A stretch of DNA of 64,000 nt from Sporosarcina cascadiensis (GCF_009650995.1 NZ_WHVV01000011.1:1-64000), one strand, 5' to 3'; counted from the stretch's first letter, positions 57,120 through 64,000 are shown. The notes: generated by a model not told the origin, from the letters alone. A program made the numbers and translations.

Positions 57120-57911
57120 TTATTCAATTGTAGCTTGAATCCTGTTTAATAATTTCTCATACAATTCATCTTCAGTTTCCCATATGATATGACTATATTG
57201 TCTAGTATCGAAATGTAAAGAATCAAGATGATCTTTTCGGTATGTCCATATCACAGGCTTTTTTAATCCCATAGCAAAGCCGGCCTCGAAGTAAACCCCT
57301 CCTCTGTGACCTGTAAAGTCAGCGACTAGAAATTTGCTCTTTTTTATTTCGGCTATAATCTCGTCATCGATTTTATTGTTATGCTCTTTTTGATCAATCC
57401 GGATTGCTGAATACCCTGTATCTTCTAATGCCCTCATAATTCCCTTCTTCGCCGCTATATCCATTTGATCATCAAACCACATTGTAACAAATGCTTGTTT
57501 GGGGTTCGTATCCTTATCTTCTATTGCATTTACCTTATTCCAACCACTAGGTGTTACAATAGCGTCTAATGGAAACCCCCTTGTCCCTTAACTCAAACTA
57601 TGGTCTACTCTTTCACTTACAAGTGTTGGGAAAGAACTGATTAACTCCCTTACAGAATAATAAGCATATTGGTTTCTAATAGAAGAATACTCTTCTAGAT
57701 AGATTCCAATCTTTTTATGACCCGCTATTCTCTTTCCGAATAAAACTGACGCAATTTTACTTTTTTTGTGATTCATCTAAATATTTTAGAGCATTATCAG
57801 TGATACAAATATTTCCGCAATTATAACAATCTAATATTTTGTAATCTAAATCATTTTTCTTTATGACCTGTTTGTTGTTTCTTATTTGCAGATCGGACAA
57901 TAATTTTGCAT
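57120..57911 (-). pseudogene. Zinc-ribbon plus nucleoside-deoxyribosyltransferase-like gene, decayed
   Basis: ATG 57911 after GGGAGAA opens QNYCPIC, then a frame break leads to YKILDCYNCGNICITDN (a Cys-pair zinc ribbon), another break precedes SKIASVLFGKRIAGHKKIGI, an in-frame TAA follows VDHSLS, and the final frame gives FVTMWFDDQMDIAAKKGIMR, DDEIIAEIKKSKFLVADFTG, HRGGVYFEAGFAMGLKKPVI. This last part is a Rossmann-like domain of nucleoside 2-deoxyribosyltransferase type. At least three lesions; not functional as full length. Confidence 0.75.
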
Positions 57912-57940
57912 GGTCATTTCTCCCTTAATAATTTTATATT

Positions 57941-57970
57941 AAAAAACACGATCCGATAACTCGGATCGTG
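57941..57970 (-). terminator. Flagellin gene terminator
   Basis: CACGATCCGA (57947-57956) with TCGGATCGTG (57961-57970); the A6 at 57941-57946 gives the U run of the minus-strand transcript. It lies 15 bp after the exon 2 stop, supporting exon 2 as the true gene end. Confidence 0.92.
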
Positions 57971-57984
57971 TCTGTTTAACCATA

Positions 57985-58029
57985 TTAACGTAACAACTGA
58001 AGTACGCCTTGTGGTTGTTGGTTGGCTTG
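57985..58029 (-). CDS. hag: Flagellin exon 2 (last 14 codons and stop)
   Basis: Read on the minus strand: QANQQPQGVLQLLR then TAA. This is the classic flagellin C-terminus and continues exon 1 (...QAMLA) exactly in frame once the group I intron is removed. The spliced protein is 270 + 14 = 284 residues. The splice choice follows the group I rule: exon 1 ends in U (58396) and the intron ends in G (58030). Confidence 0.8.
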   Translation of the reverse strand, partial: QANQQPQGVLQLLR

Positions 58030-58395
58030 CTTTGCCGCCATGTCTTTCGATCATGGAATAGACTATATCTTCACCCTCATGTTACAAGGGGCTGGGCACT
58101 TCGAATGTTAACTAGTAACACCCTACGGATTTCATCGTCGTAGCGGCTGCCTTAGACGGTATATCCTAGTCGTTGAACGTTCCCCACGGTTTTCCGACAG
58201 GGGCTTCGCTGCTGATTGTCCAATCTCTTCTTTTTCAGGCCTTCGCGTTTACCGTTTCCAGTTCCGCTGTGGCAGAAGAGCTCTCAGGAGGTTCCAGCAA
58301 TTCACCCAGTGATGATCTTATCCGTTGCCAGATAAGACGCCCGTACAACATTATCGAAGAAGTTGTAAAACTCCTTGCGACGACTGTTGTGCTTG
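58030..58395 (-). ncRNA. Group I self-splicing intron in the flagellin gene
   Basis: 366 nt on the minus strand. Conserved core elements are visible in order: P AATTGCTGGAA (58302-58292), Q AATCAGCAGCGAAGCC (58217-58202), R GTTCAACGACTAG (58178-58166) and S AAGATATAGTC (58071-58061). P4 is TGCTG/CAGCA and P7 is GACTA (58171-58167)/TAGTC (58065-58061), both perfect. The 3' end is G. No homing endonuclease lies inside. The guide pairing P1 is less certain: GGCAAC (58329-58324) can pair with exon GTTGGCT if one G bulges. Flagellin introns are known in Geobacillus. Confidence 0.88.
58351..58395 (-). other. Intron-encoded alternative flagellin C-terminus
   Basis: The first 45 nt of the intron, read in the exon 1 frame, encode QAQQSSQGVLQLLR and TAA. 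Compared with exon 2, 11 of 14 residues are identical, yet 9 of those 11 use a different synonymous codon. Unspliced mRNA should thus give a 284-residue flagellin of normal end. The stop lies before the catalytic core, so ribosomes would not unfold it. Confidence 0.8.
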
Positions 58396-59205
58396 AGCCA
58401 ACATTGCTTGTGCTGCTTGAGTTAAGATGTTGTTCTTTGTGAAGTCCATCATCTCTTTCGCCATATCGACGTCTCTAATACGTGATTCTGCAGCTGTTAA
58501 GTTTTCAGACGAAGTACTTAGATTATTAATTGTATGCTCTAAACGGTTTTGTGTTGCTCCTAGATTAGAACGCTCTGCTGCAACATTCTTAATTGCAGTA
58601 TCGAGAGTTGTAATAGCTGTATTTGCTGCGGTAGCTGAAGATACATCTAATCCTTTTCCTGTCTTACTGTCGCCTGATCCCACTTTTAATCCGCTTGCAC
58701 TCATATCTTTAATATTTAAATGAATATTTTGTCCTGTATTAGCACCGATATGGAAGTTTAGACCGCCTGCCCCTGATCCAGAAAGTGATCCATCAACTAG
58801 TTGCTTGCCATTAAACTGTGTAGTTTCAGAAATACGTGTAATTTCTTTAGAGAGCTGGTCAACTTCTTTTTGAATAGCTACTCTATCAGTATCATCGTCA
58901 TTTGTATCGTTTGAAGATTGAACAGCTAATTCTCGCATGCGCTGAAGAATATCATGTGTCTCATTTAATGCCCCTTCGGCAGTTTGAATCAATGAGATTG
59001 CATCCTGTGAGTTCTTTTGTGCCATATCTAATCCACGAATTTGTCCGCGCATTTTCTCAGAGATTGCAAGACCAGCTGCGTCGTCTCCTGCACGGTTAAT
59101 TTTTAGTCCTGAAGATAGTTTCTCCAAATTTTTAGACGCGTTTGTATTATTTGCTCCCAATTGACGGTGCGTGTTAAGTGCTGCGATATTGTGATTGATA
59201 ATCAT
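58351..59205 (-). CDS. hag: Flagellin (exon 1 plus intron-encoded end as unspliced frame)
   Basis: 284 residues in the unspliced frame; exon 1 proper is 58396-59205 (270 codons). N-terminal D0/D1 MIINHNIAALNTHRQLGANN and SSGLKINRAGDDAAGLAISE, short variable centre (~150-190, Gly/Ser/Asp rich), and C-terminal D1/D0 RIRDVDMAKEMMDFTKNNIL. It is the filament subunit exported by the flagellar type III system. ATG after AAGGAGG. Ser/Thr residues in the variable core are candidate sites for pseudaminic acid added by Maf. Regulated by sigma-D and CsrA/FliW (see leader features). Confidence 0.95.
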   Translation of the reverse strand: MIINHNIAALNTHRQLGANNTNASKNLEKLSSGLKINRAGDDAAGLAISEKMRGQIRGLDMAQKNSQDAISLIQTAEGALNETHDILQRMRELAVQSSNDTNDDDTDRVAIQKEVDQLSKEITRISETTQFNGKQLVDGSLSGSGAGGLNFHIGANTGQNIHLNIKDMSASGLKVGSGDSKTGKGLDVSSATAANTAITTLDTAIKNVAAERSNLGATQNRLEHTINNLSTSSENLTAAESRIRDVDMAKEMMDFTKNNILTQAAQAMLAQAQQSSQGVLQLLR

Positions 59206-59252
59206 TTTATTTTCCTCCTTGAGTGTTTGTTGGGTTCACGTCCATGTGACCC
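59206..59252 (-). promoter_or_regulatory. hag leader hairpin and Shine-Dalgarno with CsrA-type GGA sites
   Basis: In the minus-strand transcript, GGGTCAC-ATGGAC-GTGAACCC (59252-59232) forms a hairpin presenting GGA in its loop, and a second GGA lies in the ribosome site AAGGAGGA. This is the two-site layout by which CsrA represses hag in B. subtilis; csrA and fliW are the next genes upstream. Confidence 0.7.
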
Positions 59253-59308
59253 GTTTTTTTGGGCGGTTGATGGATCCGGCCGGTCTCTATCTCCCGCTTA
59301 CATTACTA

Positions 59309-59335
59309 ATATCGGATAGGCGGATAGAGTGTTTA
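59309..59335 (-). promoter_or_regulatory. Sigma-D (SigD) promoter of hag
   Basis: TAAA (59335-59332), 15-bp spacer, TCCGATAT (59316-59309); the consensus is TAAA-N15-GCCGATAT, one mismatch. It gives a leader of about 95-100 nt. Confidence 0.85.
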
Positions 59336-59435
59336 GTGTTTAATAGAATTTATTTTAGTTTGTTTTTAAATGTGTACGCGGTGTGGCGCTTGGTGGGTGG
59401 GTTGGAGATACCGATATCTGGTTAGACGACCGAAG

Positions 59436-59518
59436 GTTGCCAGGTCTTAGTTACCGGGATGCCAGATCCCGTCACCATTCGCTAAGGCTGTGCGAATGGT
59501 AGCAGGAGCCTGGCACCC
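59436..59518. repeat. GGTGCC-type palindrome between csrA and hag
   Basis: Outer arms TTGCCAGGTC and GAGCCTGGCACC enclose an inner hairpin ACCATTCGC ... GCGAATGGT (59474-59500). Same class as 60818-60879, where the inner ATTCGC/GCGAAT arms also recur. It may double as the csrA terminator. Confidence 0.7.
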
Positions 59519-59541
59519 TAGTGTGTGGGTATAGCTTTAGG

Positions 59542-59763
59542 TTAGTCTTTTTTGATTAGCTGTGAGAATAGGTTTGCGTCGAGTGTGATAGCTTCTGTGT
59601 TAGTTTCGCTGATCGACTGAACAAGCTCACCTCTCAGGATGTCGACGGATTTTGGTGCTTCGATACCGATCCGCACGGTGTCACCTTTAATTTCGAGTAT
59701 GCGGATTTCGATGTTTTCTGCGATTTGAATAGTGTCGTTTGATTTGCGGGATAGAACGAGCAT
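59542..59763 (-). CDS. csrA: Carbon storage regulator CsrA
   Basis: 73 residues, starting MLVLSRKSNDTIQIAENIEI with the RNA-binding strand-1 LSRK. IGIEAPKSVDILRGEL contains the second RNA-contact region. CsrA binds GGA loops to block hag translation until FliW titrates it. ATG 2 bp after the fliW stop. Length is normal. Confidence 0.97.
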   Translation of the reverse strand: MLVLSRKSNDTIQIAENIEIRILEIKGDTVRIGIEAPKSVDILRGELVQSISETNTEAITLDANLFSQLIKKD

Positions 59764-59764
59764 G

Positions 59765-60196
59765 CTAGTTCCCTCCTTTGCCGATTGGGTGTCTGACTTC
59801 GAAACGGTTTTCGTTGAGGATCATTTGCTTTGCTTTTTTGTTATGCAGTTGAAAGATGAGCGGCGCCTTCAGGTTGATGGTTGATTGTTCGAATGGCTGC
59901 TTCATTGACAGGATGCCGAGTACCATGACATCTTCGGGTTTCGTGATTATGAGTGAGTTGATGGTTGGTTCATCGATTTCGAAAGAGTAGTCGTCTGTCA
60001 GTGTGTATGGGTTAGCTACGATGAATGCTGTGTTAGCTTGTTTTGTTGATTGGAGTACTTGAAACGTATTATTGCCTTCGATTGGCAGTAAGGCGAATTC
60101 GATTTCTTCTTCGAATCCCGGGAGGCCTTTTGGGAAGTGCCAAGTTTCGGTTGGTTCTATTTGGATGTTGCCGTGAAATTTGGTTTGGATTTGCAT
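59765..60196 (-). CDS. fliW: Flagellar assembly factor FliW
   Basis: 143 residues, the FliW family: WHFPKGLPGFEEEIEFALLP (~17-36) and ILSMKQPFEQSTINLKAPLI near the end. FliW binds cytoplasmic flagellin or CsrA and couples flagellin level to translation. Its Shine-Dalgarno AAGGAGC is placed right beside a GGTACC-type repeat (60216-60230). Confidence 0.96.
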   Translation of the reverse strand: MQIQTKFHGNIQIEPTETWHFPKGLPGFEEEIEFALLPIEGNNTFQVLQSTKQANTAFIVANPYTLTDDYSFEIDEPTINSLIITKPEDVMVLGILSMKQPFEQSTINLKAPLIFQLHNKKAKQMILNENRFEVRHPIGKGGN

Positions 60197-60215
60197 TGGG
60201 TTTGCTCCTTTTTTC

Positions 60216-60230
60216 GGGATACCAGGTCCC
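60216..60230. repeat. GGTACC-type half repeat upstream of fliW
   Basis: GGGATACCAGGTCCC between the DUF6470 stop and the fliW ribosome site; a half or degenerate copy. Confidence 0.55.
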
Positions 60231-60244
60231 CTTGGTGTGTAATG

Positions 60245-60796
60245 TTAGGCTTTCCAGTCGATTTGGATCGAGTTGTACTGCTCCATGACGCCGGTTACTT
60301 TCCCTTGTGTGTAGTTGTGAATTGGTTTATTGATTTGGACGTCTATGTTGGCTTTTTGCGGTGTGGCGTTGATGTTGAGTGAGCCTTCGCTGAAACTCAT
60401 TTGCAGTTTGGAGCGGTCGCCTACAAAGCGGACGTTGATGTCGGCTTGCGGGCGGTCTGTGTTTTGTTTGACGACGTCTGCGATGCTGGCGCCGTTTTCG
60501 ATTTTCATTAGCTGCTGTCCTTCTGACGCGCGGCGGCCTGTTCCTTCTTGGACTTTCTGCATGCCGTATTGCGCATTTTCTGCACTGCGGCGTAAGGGAC
60601 TTTTCAGGTCAATGTCGGCACGGTTTTCTGTCGTGTCGAGTAACAGTTGCGGACGTGTTGTCGACATTTCCAGGATGGCCGCGGGCTGTTCGATGCTTTG
60701 GGTGGCTTTTGGCTGCTCTAGTTTCTGGATCGGTTTGTCGATTTGCAAGCCTAGTTTTGCCGGTGTGGTCTGGATTTGCAGTTGTGGGATGTTCAT
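60245..60796 (-). CDS. DUF6470 family protein (YviE-like)
   Basis: 183 residues from ATG 60796, seven or eight bases after AAAGGAG; the open frame extends upstream through repeat DNA without support. Opening MNIPQLQIQTTPAKLGLQID and the Gln/Pro/Lys-rich body match YviE. It sits between flgL and fliW as in B. subtilis. Function is unknown, presumably linked to flagellar assembly. Confidence 0.88.
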   Translation of the reverse strand: MNIPQLQIQTTPAKLGLQIDKPIQKLEQPKATQSIEQPAAILEMSTTRPQLLLDTTENRADIDLKSPLRRSAENAQYGMQKVQEGTGRRASEGQQLMKIENGASIADVVKQNTDRPQADINVRFVGDRSKLQMSFSEGSLNINATPQKANIDVQINKPIHNYTQGKVTGVMEQYNSIQIDWKA

Positions 60797-60817
60797 TGGG
60801 TTCACTCCTTTAAAAAC

Positions 60818-60879
60818 GGGTGCCAGGTACAGCCACAATTCGCAAAGTTCATGCGAATGGTGTCCATACCAGGCACCCT
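60818..60879. repeat. GGTGCC-type palindrome between flgL and yviE-like gene
   Basis: GGGTGCCAGGTAC (60818-60830) and ATACCAGGCACCC (60867-60879) form the outer arms; the inner AATTCGCA ... TGCGAATGG makes a second hairpin. Confidence 0.78.
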
Positions 60880-60896
60880 GGATACGAATTATTTTG

Positions 60897-61766
60897 TTAT
60901 CGCAAGAAGTCGACGAGCGACGGCTGGATGATGCGCGAACCAACGGAGAGAGCTGCACGGTGAATGGATTCTGATGTAATCAGTTCCGTGATTGCCACTT
61001 CATAATCGACGTCTTCATTTAACGAACGCTGTTTTTTTGCAGCTCCTTCTTGCATTTGAAGACGGTTGTCCATGAGTTCTGCACGATTTGAACGGGCACC
61101 GATGTCGGCACGAGCTGTTAGAACAGAATCCATATGTCCTTCCAATTTAGTAATTGCCCCGCTAAAGTCGTTTCCATCTTCCGCATATTCTGCAATTTCA
61201 TTGAACAAGTCATCAATGTCTTTAAACATTTTACTTCCATCGGTGTTGACTTTTAGATTAACACCGTCAAACACTTCAATCTCAACATTTTTTCCGAATG
61301 CATCATCAGTTTCATAATTATTTCCGTTAAATAGTGGTTTATCAGTCATCGTGCCACTAAAGATATGCTTATCACCGACTTTAGTATTCGCCAAGTCTTG
61401 TAATTGTTTTTGCATTTGTCCCAGTTCTATTTTAATTTTTTCACGATCATCCGGTGTCATTGCACCTGTGTTGGATGCGTTTCTTACAAGATCTTGTGCG
61501 CGAAGCAGCACTTCTCCCACTCCATCCAGCGCATCATCCGAGCTGTCAAGCCAGTTGTTTACTTCGCCCAAATTCTTTTGGAATTGTCCTACTTTGTCTA
61601 CGGTCATATTATAGCCAAGACTTTTCATGACGACAACTGGATCATCTGATGGTCGATTCACTTTTTTACCTGTATTCAACTGTTCTTGCAACTTACCCAT
61701 TTTATTGTAGCTGTTCGATAGATTGCGCAGCATATTATTGGATAGCATTGATTGTGTAACACGCAT
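60897..61766 (-). CDS. flgL: Flagellar hook-associated protein 3, FlgL
   Basis: 289 residues, flagellin-like at both ends: MRVTQSMLSNNMLRNLSNSY and LQEQLNTGKKVNRPSDDPVV at the start, YEVAITELITSESIHRAALS near the end. It joins FlgK to the filament. ATG after AGGAGG, 18 bp after the flgK stop. Confidence 0.96.
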   Translation of the reverse strand: MRVTQSMLSNNMLRNLSNSYNKMGKLQEQLNTGKKVNRPSDDPVVVMKSLGYNMTVDKVGQFQKNLGEVNNWLDSSDDALDGVGEVLLRAQDLVRNASNTGAMTPDDREKIKIELGQMQKQLQDLANTKVGDKHIFSGTMTDKPLFNGNNYETDDAFGKNVEIEVFDGVNLKVNTDGSKMFKDIDDLFNEIAEYAEDGNDFSGAITKLEGHMDSVLTARADIGARSNRAELMDNRLQMQEGAAKKQRSLNEDVDYEVAITELITSESIHRAALSVGSRIIQPSLVDFLR

Positions 61767-61784
61767 AGCTATAATTCCTCCTTA

Positions 61785-63323
61785 TTATCTGCCGACAACA
61801 CCCATGCCGTTGATGATTTTATCTAATGTTTCATCCATAACAGTGACCATACGGGCAGATGCATTGTAGGCCTGCTGGAAACGGATCATGTCTGTCATTT
61901 CTTCATCCAACGAGACAGAACTGATGGAGTCTCGGCGGTTAGACACCGCTCCAAGCAGCGTCACGGAGTTCCCCGTCATCTTGACAGCTTGTTGTCCTTC
62001 TACACCAAGCCGACCAACAACTCCAGAATAATAGGTTTGTACGCTAGAACCTTGCAAATCTGCTAAAGGATTGAACAATACATCTCCTAGTTTTTTTGCA
62101 TTTCCAGCATTTCCGACTTGCCCTGAAGCACTTGAGGCATTGATTCTACTAGGGTCTTCTTGAATTGCATCAACTACTTTGATTCCACTTGCACCAGTAC
62201 CTTCAAAAAAGTTAGGTACTTTTTCTTTTTCTGGCTGACCGTCAGGAGTAGGAAGTGGTTCCCCTGAAGCATGGACCTCATTAAACGCTTTTATAAAAGC
62301 ATTTGCCATCTTATCCAACTCAGCCAGCATATCGGGGTACAGTCCTTTTTTTGCCCCTGTAGAATCTATATATCCAAAAGAAGTCACTAAAGATTTAAGT
62401 GATCCTGATTTCTGCATATCATTTACATCCAATGTTTCAACTTCTTGAGGTCCACCTGTAATTGTAAAACCTGTCATTGCGCCAAGAGGATTCCCTTCAG
62501 AATCTGTACCCTCTTGCCCAACCGGTTTCAGTTCAGAGACACTATCTTTGTGCACGACGGTAATCGGTTCACCATTTGTCTTAATCTTCACGGTTACTGT
62601 ACCATCGGCCATCGCTGGTGCACGGCCGCCAGTTTTTTCGTAACTGACCTCAATTGGTACAAGTGTTGATAATTCATCCAATAGGTTATCACGTGCGTCA
62701 TATAAATCATTTGGCAGATAGCCGTTCGGTTCGACTTCTGCAATTTGACGGTTCAGTTCACCGATCTGTTTAAGAAGAGAGTTAATATTCTTCGCAGAGA
62801 CACCGATTTCTTTACCGAGGTTCGTCTGGATATCATTCAACGATTTATCTATGTAGTTGAATGAATCTGCAATAGCAACACCGCGTTCTGCCACGACTGC
62901 TCTCGCTCCGCCGTTCTCTGGACTAGCCGCAAGTGTCTGCAACGCCTGCCAGAAGTCGCTGAAAGATTGTTGCAATCCATATTTTGAAGGCTCTGCCAGC
63001 ACATCTTCCATTTGGGAAATGGCGTCTGTTCTCGCGCCCCAATAGCCTAATTTATTCGACTCATCCCGATACTGCTTATCCACAAATCCATCCCGAATCC
63101 GCTGTACAGACCCGGCCTCCACACCAGTCCCCAAAAACCCCGGCATAGTCCCAGCATTAATCCCTACCCCCGGAAATCCGGAAGTGGCCTGCATATTAAC
63201 TCTTTGTCTAGAATAACCCAGCGTGTTCGCATTACTAATATTATGTCCTGTCGTATAAAGAGCGGATTGCTGGGTGTACAATCCGCGTTTGCTTGTTTCT
63301 AGTCCCATGAATGTTGAGCGCAT
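61785..63323 (-). CDS. flgK: Flagellar hook-associated protein 1, FlgK
   Basis: 512 residues. N-terminal rod motif LYTTGHNISNANTLGYSRQR (~24-43) and C-terminal SLDEEMTDMIRFQQAYNASA (~472-491) are the family ends. It is exported to cap the hook. ATG with AAGGAGG upstream; 12 bp separate it from flgN. Confidence 0.97.
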   Translation of the reverse strand: MRSTFMGLETSKRGLYTQQSALYTTGHNISNANTLGYSRQRVNMQATSGFPGVGINAGTMPGFLGTGVEAGSVQRIRDGFVDKQYRDESNKLGYWGARTDAISQMEDVLAEPSKYGLQQSFSDFWQALQTLAASPENGGARAVVAERGVAIADSFNYIDKSLNDIQTNLGKEIGVSAKNINSLLKQIGELNRQIAEVEPNGYLPNDLYDARDNLLDELSTLVPIEVSYEKTGGRAPAMADGTVTVKIKTNGEPITVVHKDSVSELKPVGQEGTDSEGNPLGAMTGFTITGGPQEVETLDVNDMQKSGSLKSLVTSFGYIDSTGAKKGLYPDMLAELDKMANAFIKAFNEVHASGEPLPTPDGQPEKEKVPNFFEGTGASGIKVVDAIQEDPSRINASSASGQVGNAGNAKKLGDVLFNPLADLQGSSVQTYYSGVVGRLGVEGQQAVKMTGNSVTLLGAVSNRRDSISSVSLDEEMTDMIRFQQAYNASARMVTVMDETLDKIINGMGVVGR

Positions 63324-63335
63324 GTTGTGTCCTCC

Positions 63336-63842
63336 TTAAGCTTGGGAGTCGAAGGATGAGAGCTTTGGTTTGGCTCCTTGCTGCGACTGCCCTTGTACTT
63401 CGTTTTTTGAGTAGTTGACGGATTCCGGACGCGGACGGATCATGTCCAGCGATAGATTCACGAATTGAAGCGATTGGTACGTCATTTGCTGATTGAGTTC
63501 GTTTTGCTGTTTCAACGCATGAATCGCATGCAGGAGACGGTCCTTCGCCTCTGCCAACGGTTGTTTGTCCGGTTCGTCCGCCAGTTCGATCAGTTGCGTC
63601 ATCGTCGGTTCAGCAGAGACTGGACTTCCTTGTTCAGTCAGGTACTGCTTCACGGCTTTTACGCGGTTTTGGTCCATTTGCACGATGGCGGCAAGATGCG
63701 CCTGCTCCTCCTTCAACAGCTGATCAATTCCGTCGATGTCTCCGCTTTTCAGCAGTGCCGTCTTGTCGTTGGACAGTCGAAGCAGGCTCGTATGCAGTTG
63801 TTCGAGATGATTGAGCATTGTCAAAATTGGTTCGATGGACAT
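63336..63842 (-). CDS. flgN: Flagellar chaperone FlgN (YvyG-like)
   Basis: 168 residues, almost entirely helical coiled coil (LEQLHTSLLRLSNDKTALLK), with a disordered Ser/Gln/Lys C-terminus. FlgN delivers FlgK and FlgL to the export gate. It lies between flgM and flgK as in B. subtilis (yvyG). Confidence 0.93.
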   Translation of the reverse strand: MSIEPILTMLNHLEQLHTSLLRLSNDKTALLKSGDIDGIDQLLKEEQAHLAAIVQMDQNRVKAVKQYLTEQGSPVSAEPTMTQLIELADEPDKQPLAEAKDRLLHAIHALKQQNELNQQMTYQSLQFVNLSLDMIRPRPESVNYSKNEVQGQSQQGAKPKLSSFDSQA

Positions 63843-63860
63843 GTGGTTTCCTACTTTCTC

Positions 63861-64000
63861 TTACAGCTTATTGAAATAAGACAGCATGCTGGAAGCGAGT
63901 TTATCCGCGTCCACTTGATAGTCGCCGGACTGTACTTGCGCTTTCAGTTCCTGTACGCGCTGCTGGCGTGCCGTTTCCACCGGTGAAGCAGCGGACAGCT
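63861..64000 (-). CDS. flgM: Anti-sigma factor FlgM (C-terminal part, cut by the window end)
   Basis: The minus strand up to the window edge reads LSAASPVETARQQRVQELKA, QVQSGDYQVDADKLASSMLS and YFNKL-stop: the conserved sigma-D binding end of FlgM (GxYxVDxxKLA). Its N-terminus is beyond position 64000. Confidence 0.92.
   Translation of the reverse strand, partial: LSAASPVETARQQRVQELKAQVQSGDYQVDADKLASSMLSYFNKL

Noticed and set aside
57985-58029. Exon 2 as a mere relic of a duplicated flagellin gene
   Set aside because: The group I core, the U/G splice positions, the exact frame and the terminator right after it fit an active exon better, though splicing needs experimental proof.
58173-58442. 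Open reading frame on the + strand across the flagellin intron
   Set aside because: It is antisense to the intron core and exon 1; no ribosome site or family, and the intron explains the sequence.

Overview
The window looks like chromosome of a motile, low-to-moderate G+C member of the Bacillales, most likely Planococcaceae (Sporosarcina/Lysinibacillus-like). The evidence is the Bacillus-type late flagellar operon order flgM-flgN-flgK-flgL-yviE-fliW-csrA-hag, strong AGGAGG ribosome sites, frequent TTG/GTG starts, a PucR regulator, and YfnB and YhjB/YhjC-type proteins. Genus is inference.

Layout. 1-152: the edge of a CRISPR array with type I-C-like repeats and no cas genes in the window. 1061-10925: a catabolic island of DUF3311 protein, Na+/solute symporter, AEC permease, amidohydrolase and GntR regulator, bracketed by two paralogous dCache chemoreceptors. 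11138-13437: a class-I-amidotransferase-like hydrolase and an HTH protein. 13709-22902: a PucR-type regulator, a DUF1028 enzyme and a five-gene peptide-type ABC transporter, divergent from an amidohydrolase. 23353-26242: a third chemoreceptor, the HAD phosphatase YfnB and a small membrane protein. 26500-32650: an accessory island in which four copies of a ~100-bp palindrome (one truncated) separate a SWIM protein, a toxin-antitoxin pair and an orphan WHH nuclease toxin. 32665-41237: a TRAP transporter followed by glycerate kinase, TIM-barrel isomerase, DUF993 aldolase, Gfo/Idh/MocA oxidoreductase and AraC regulator, apparently a sugar or sugar-acid pathway. 41240-43822: a graveyard of IS110, GntR, LAGLIDADG and small repeat-family remnants. 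43864-54702: a complete pseudaminic acid locus (pseB,F,G,H,I,C) with Maf flagellin glycosyltransferase, a TPR/sulfatase-fold enzyme and a methyltransferase. 54944-57911: a broken LAGLIDADG endonuclease, a HEPN-type protein and a decayed deoxyribosyltransferase-like gene. 57985-64000: flagellin and the flg operon.

The most striking object is the flagellin gene. Its last 14 codons lie in a separate exon (57985-58029) behind a 366-nt group I intron (58030-58395), in which I can see the P, Q, R and S core elements and perfect P4 and P7 pairings. The first 45 nt of the intron, read in frame from exon 1, encode a second flagellin C-terminus with its own stop. Spliced and unspliced mRNA should therefore both give a 284-residue flagellin. 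The two C-termini share 11 of 14 residues but use different synonymous codons at 9 of those 11, which points to protein-level selection on the intron copy.

How the genes work together: the right third is a flagellum module. CsrA and FliW control hag through a leader with a GGA hairpin and a sigma-D promoter; Pse enzymes and Maf glycosylate flagellin; three chemoreceptors steer. The left two thirds supply uptake and catabolic modules, two with their own regulators, one physically joined to chemoreceptors.
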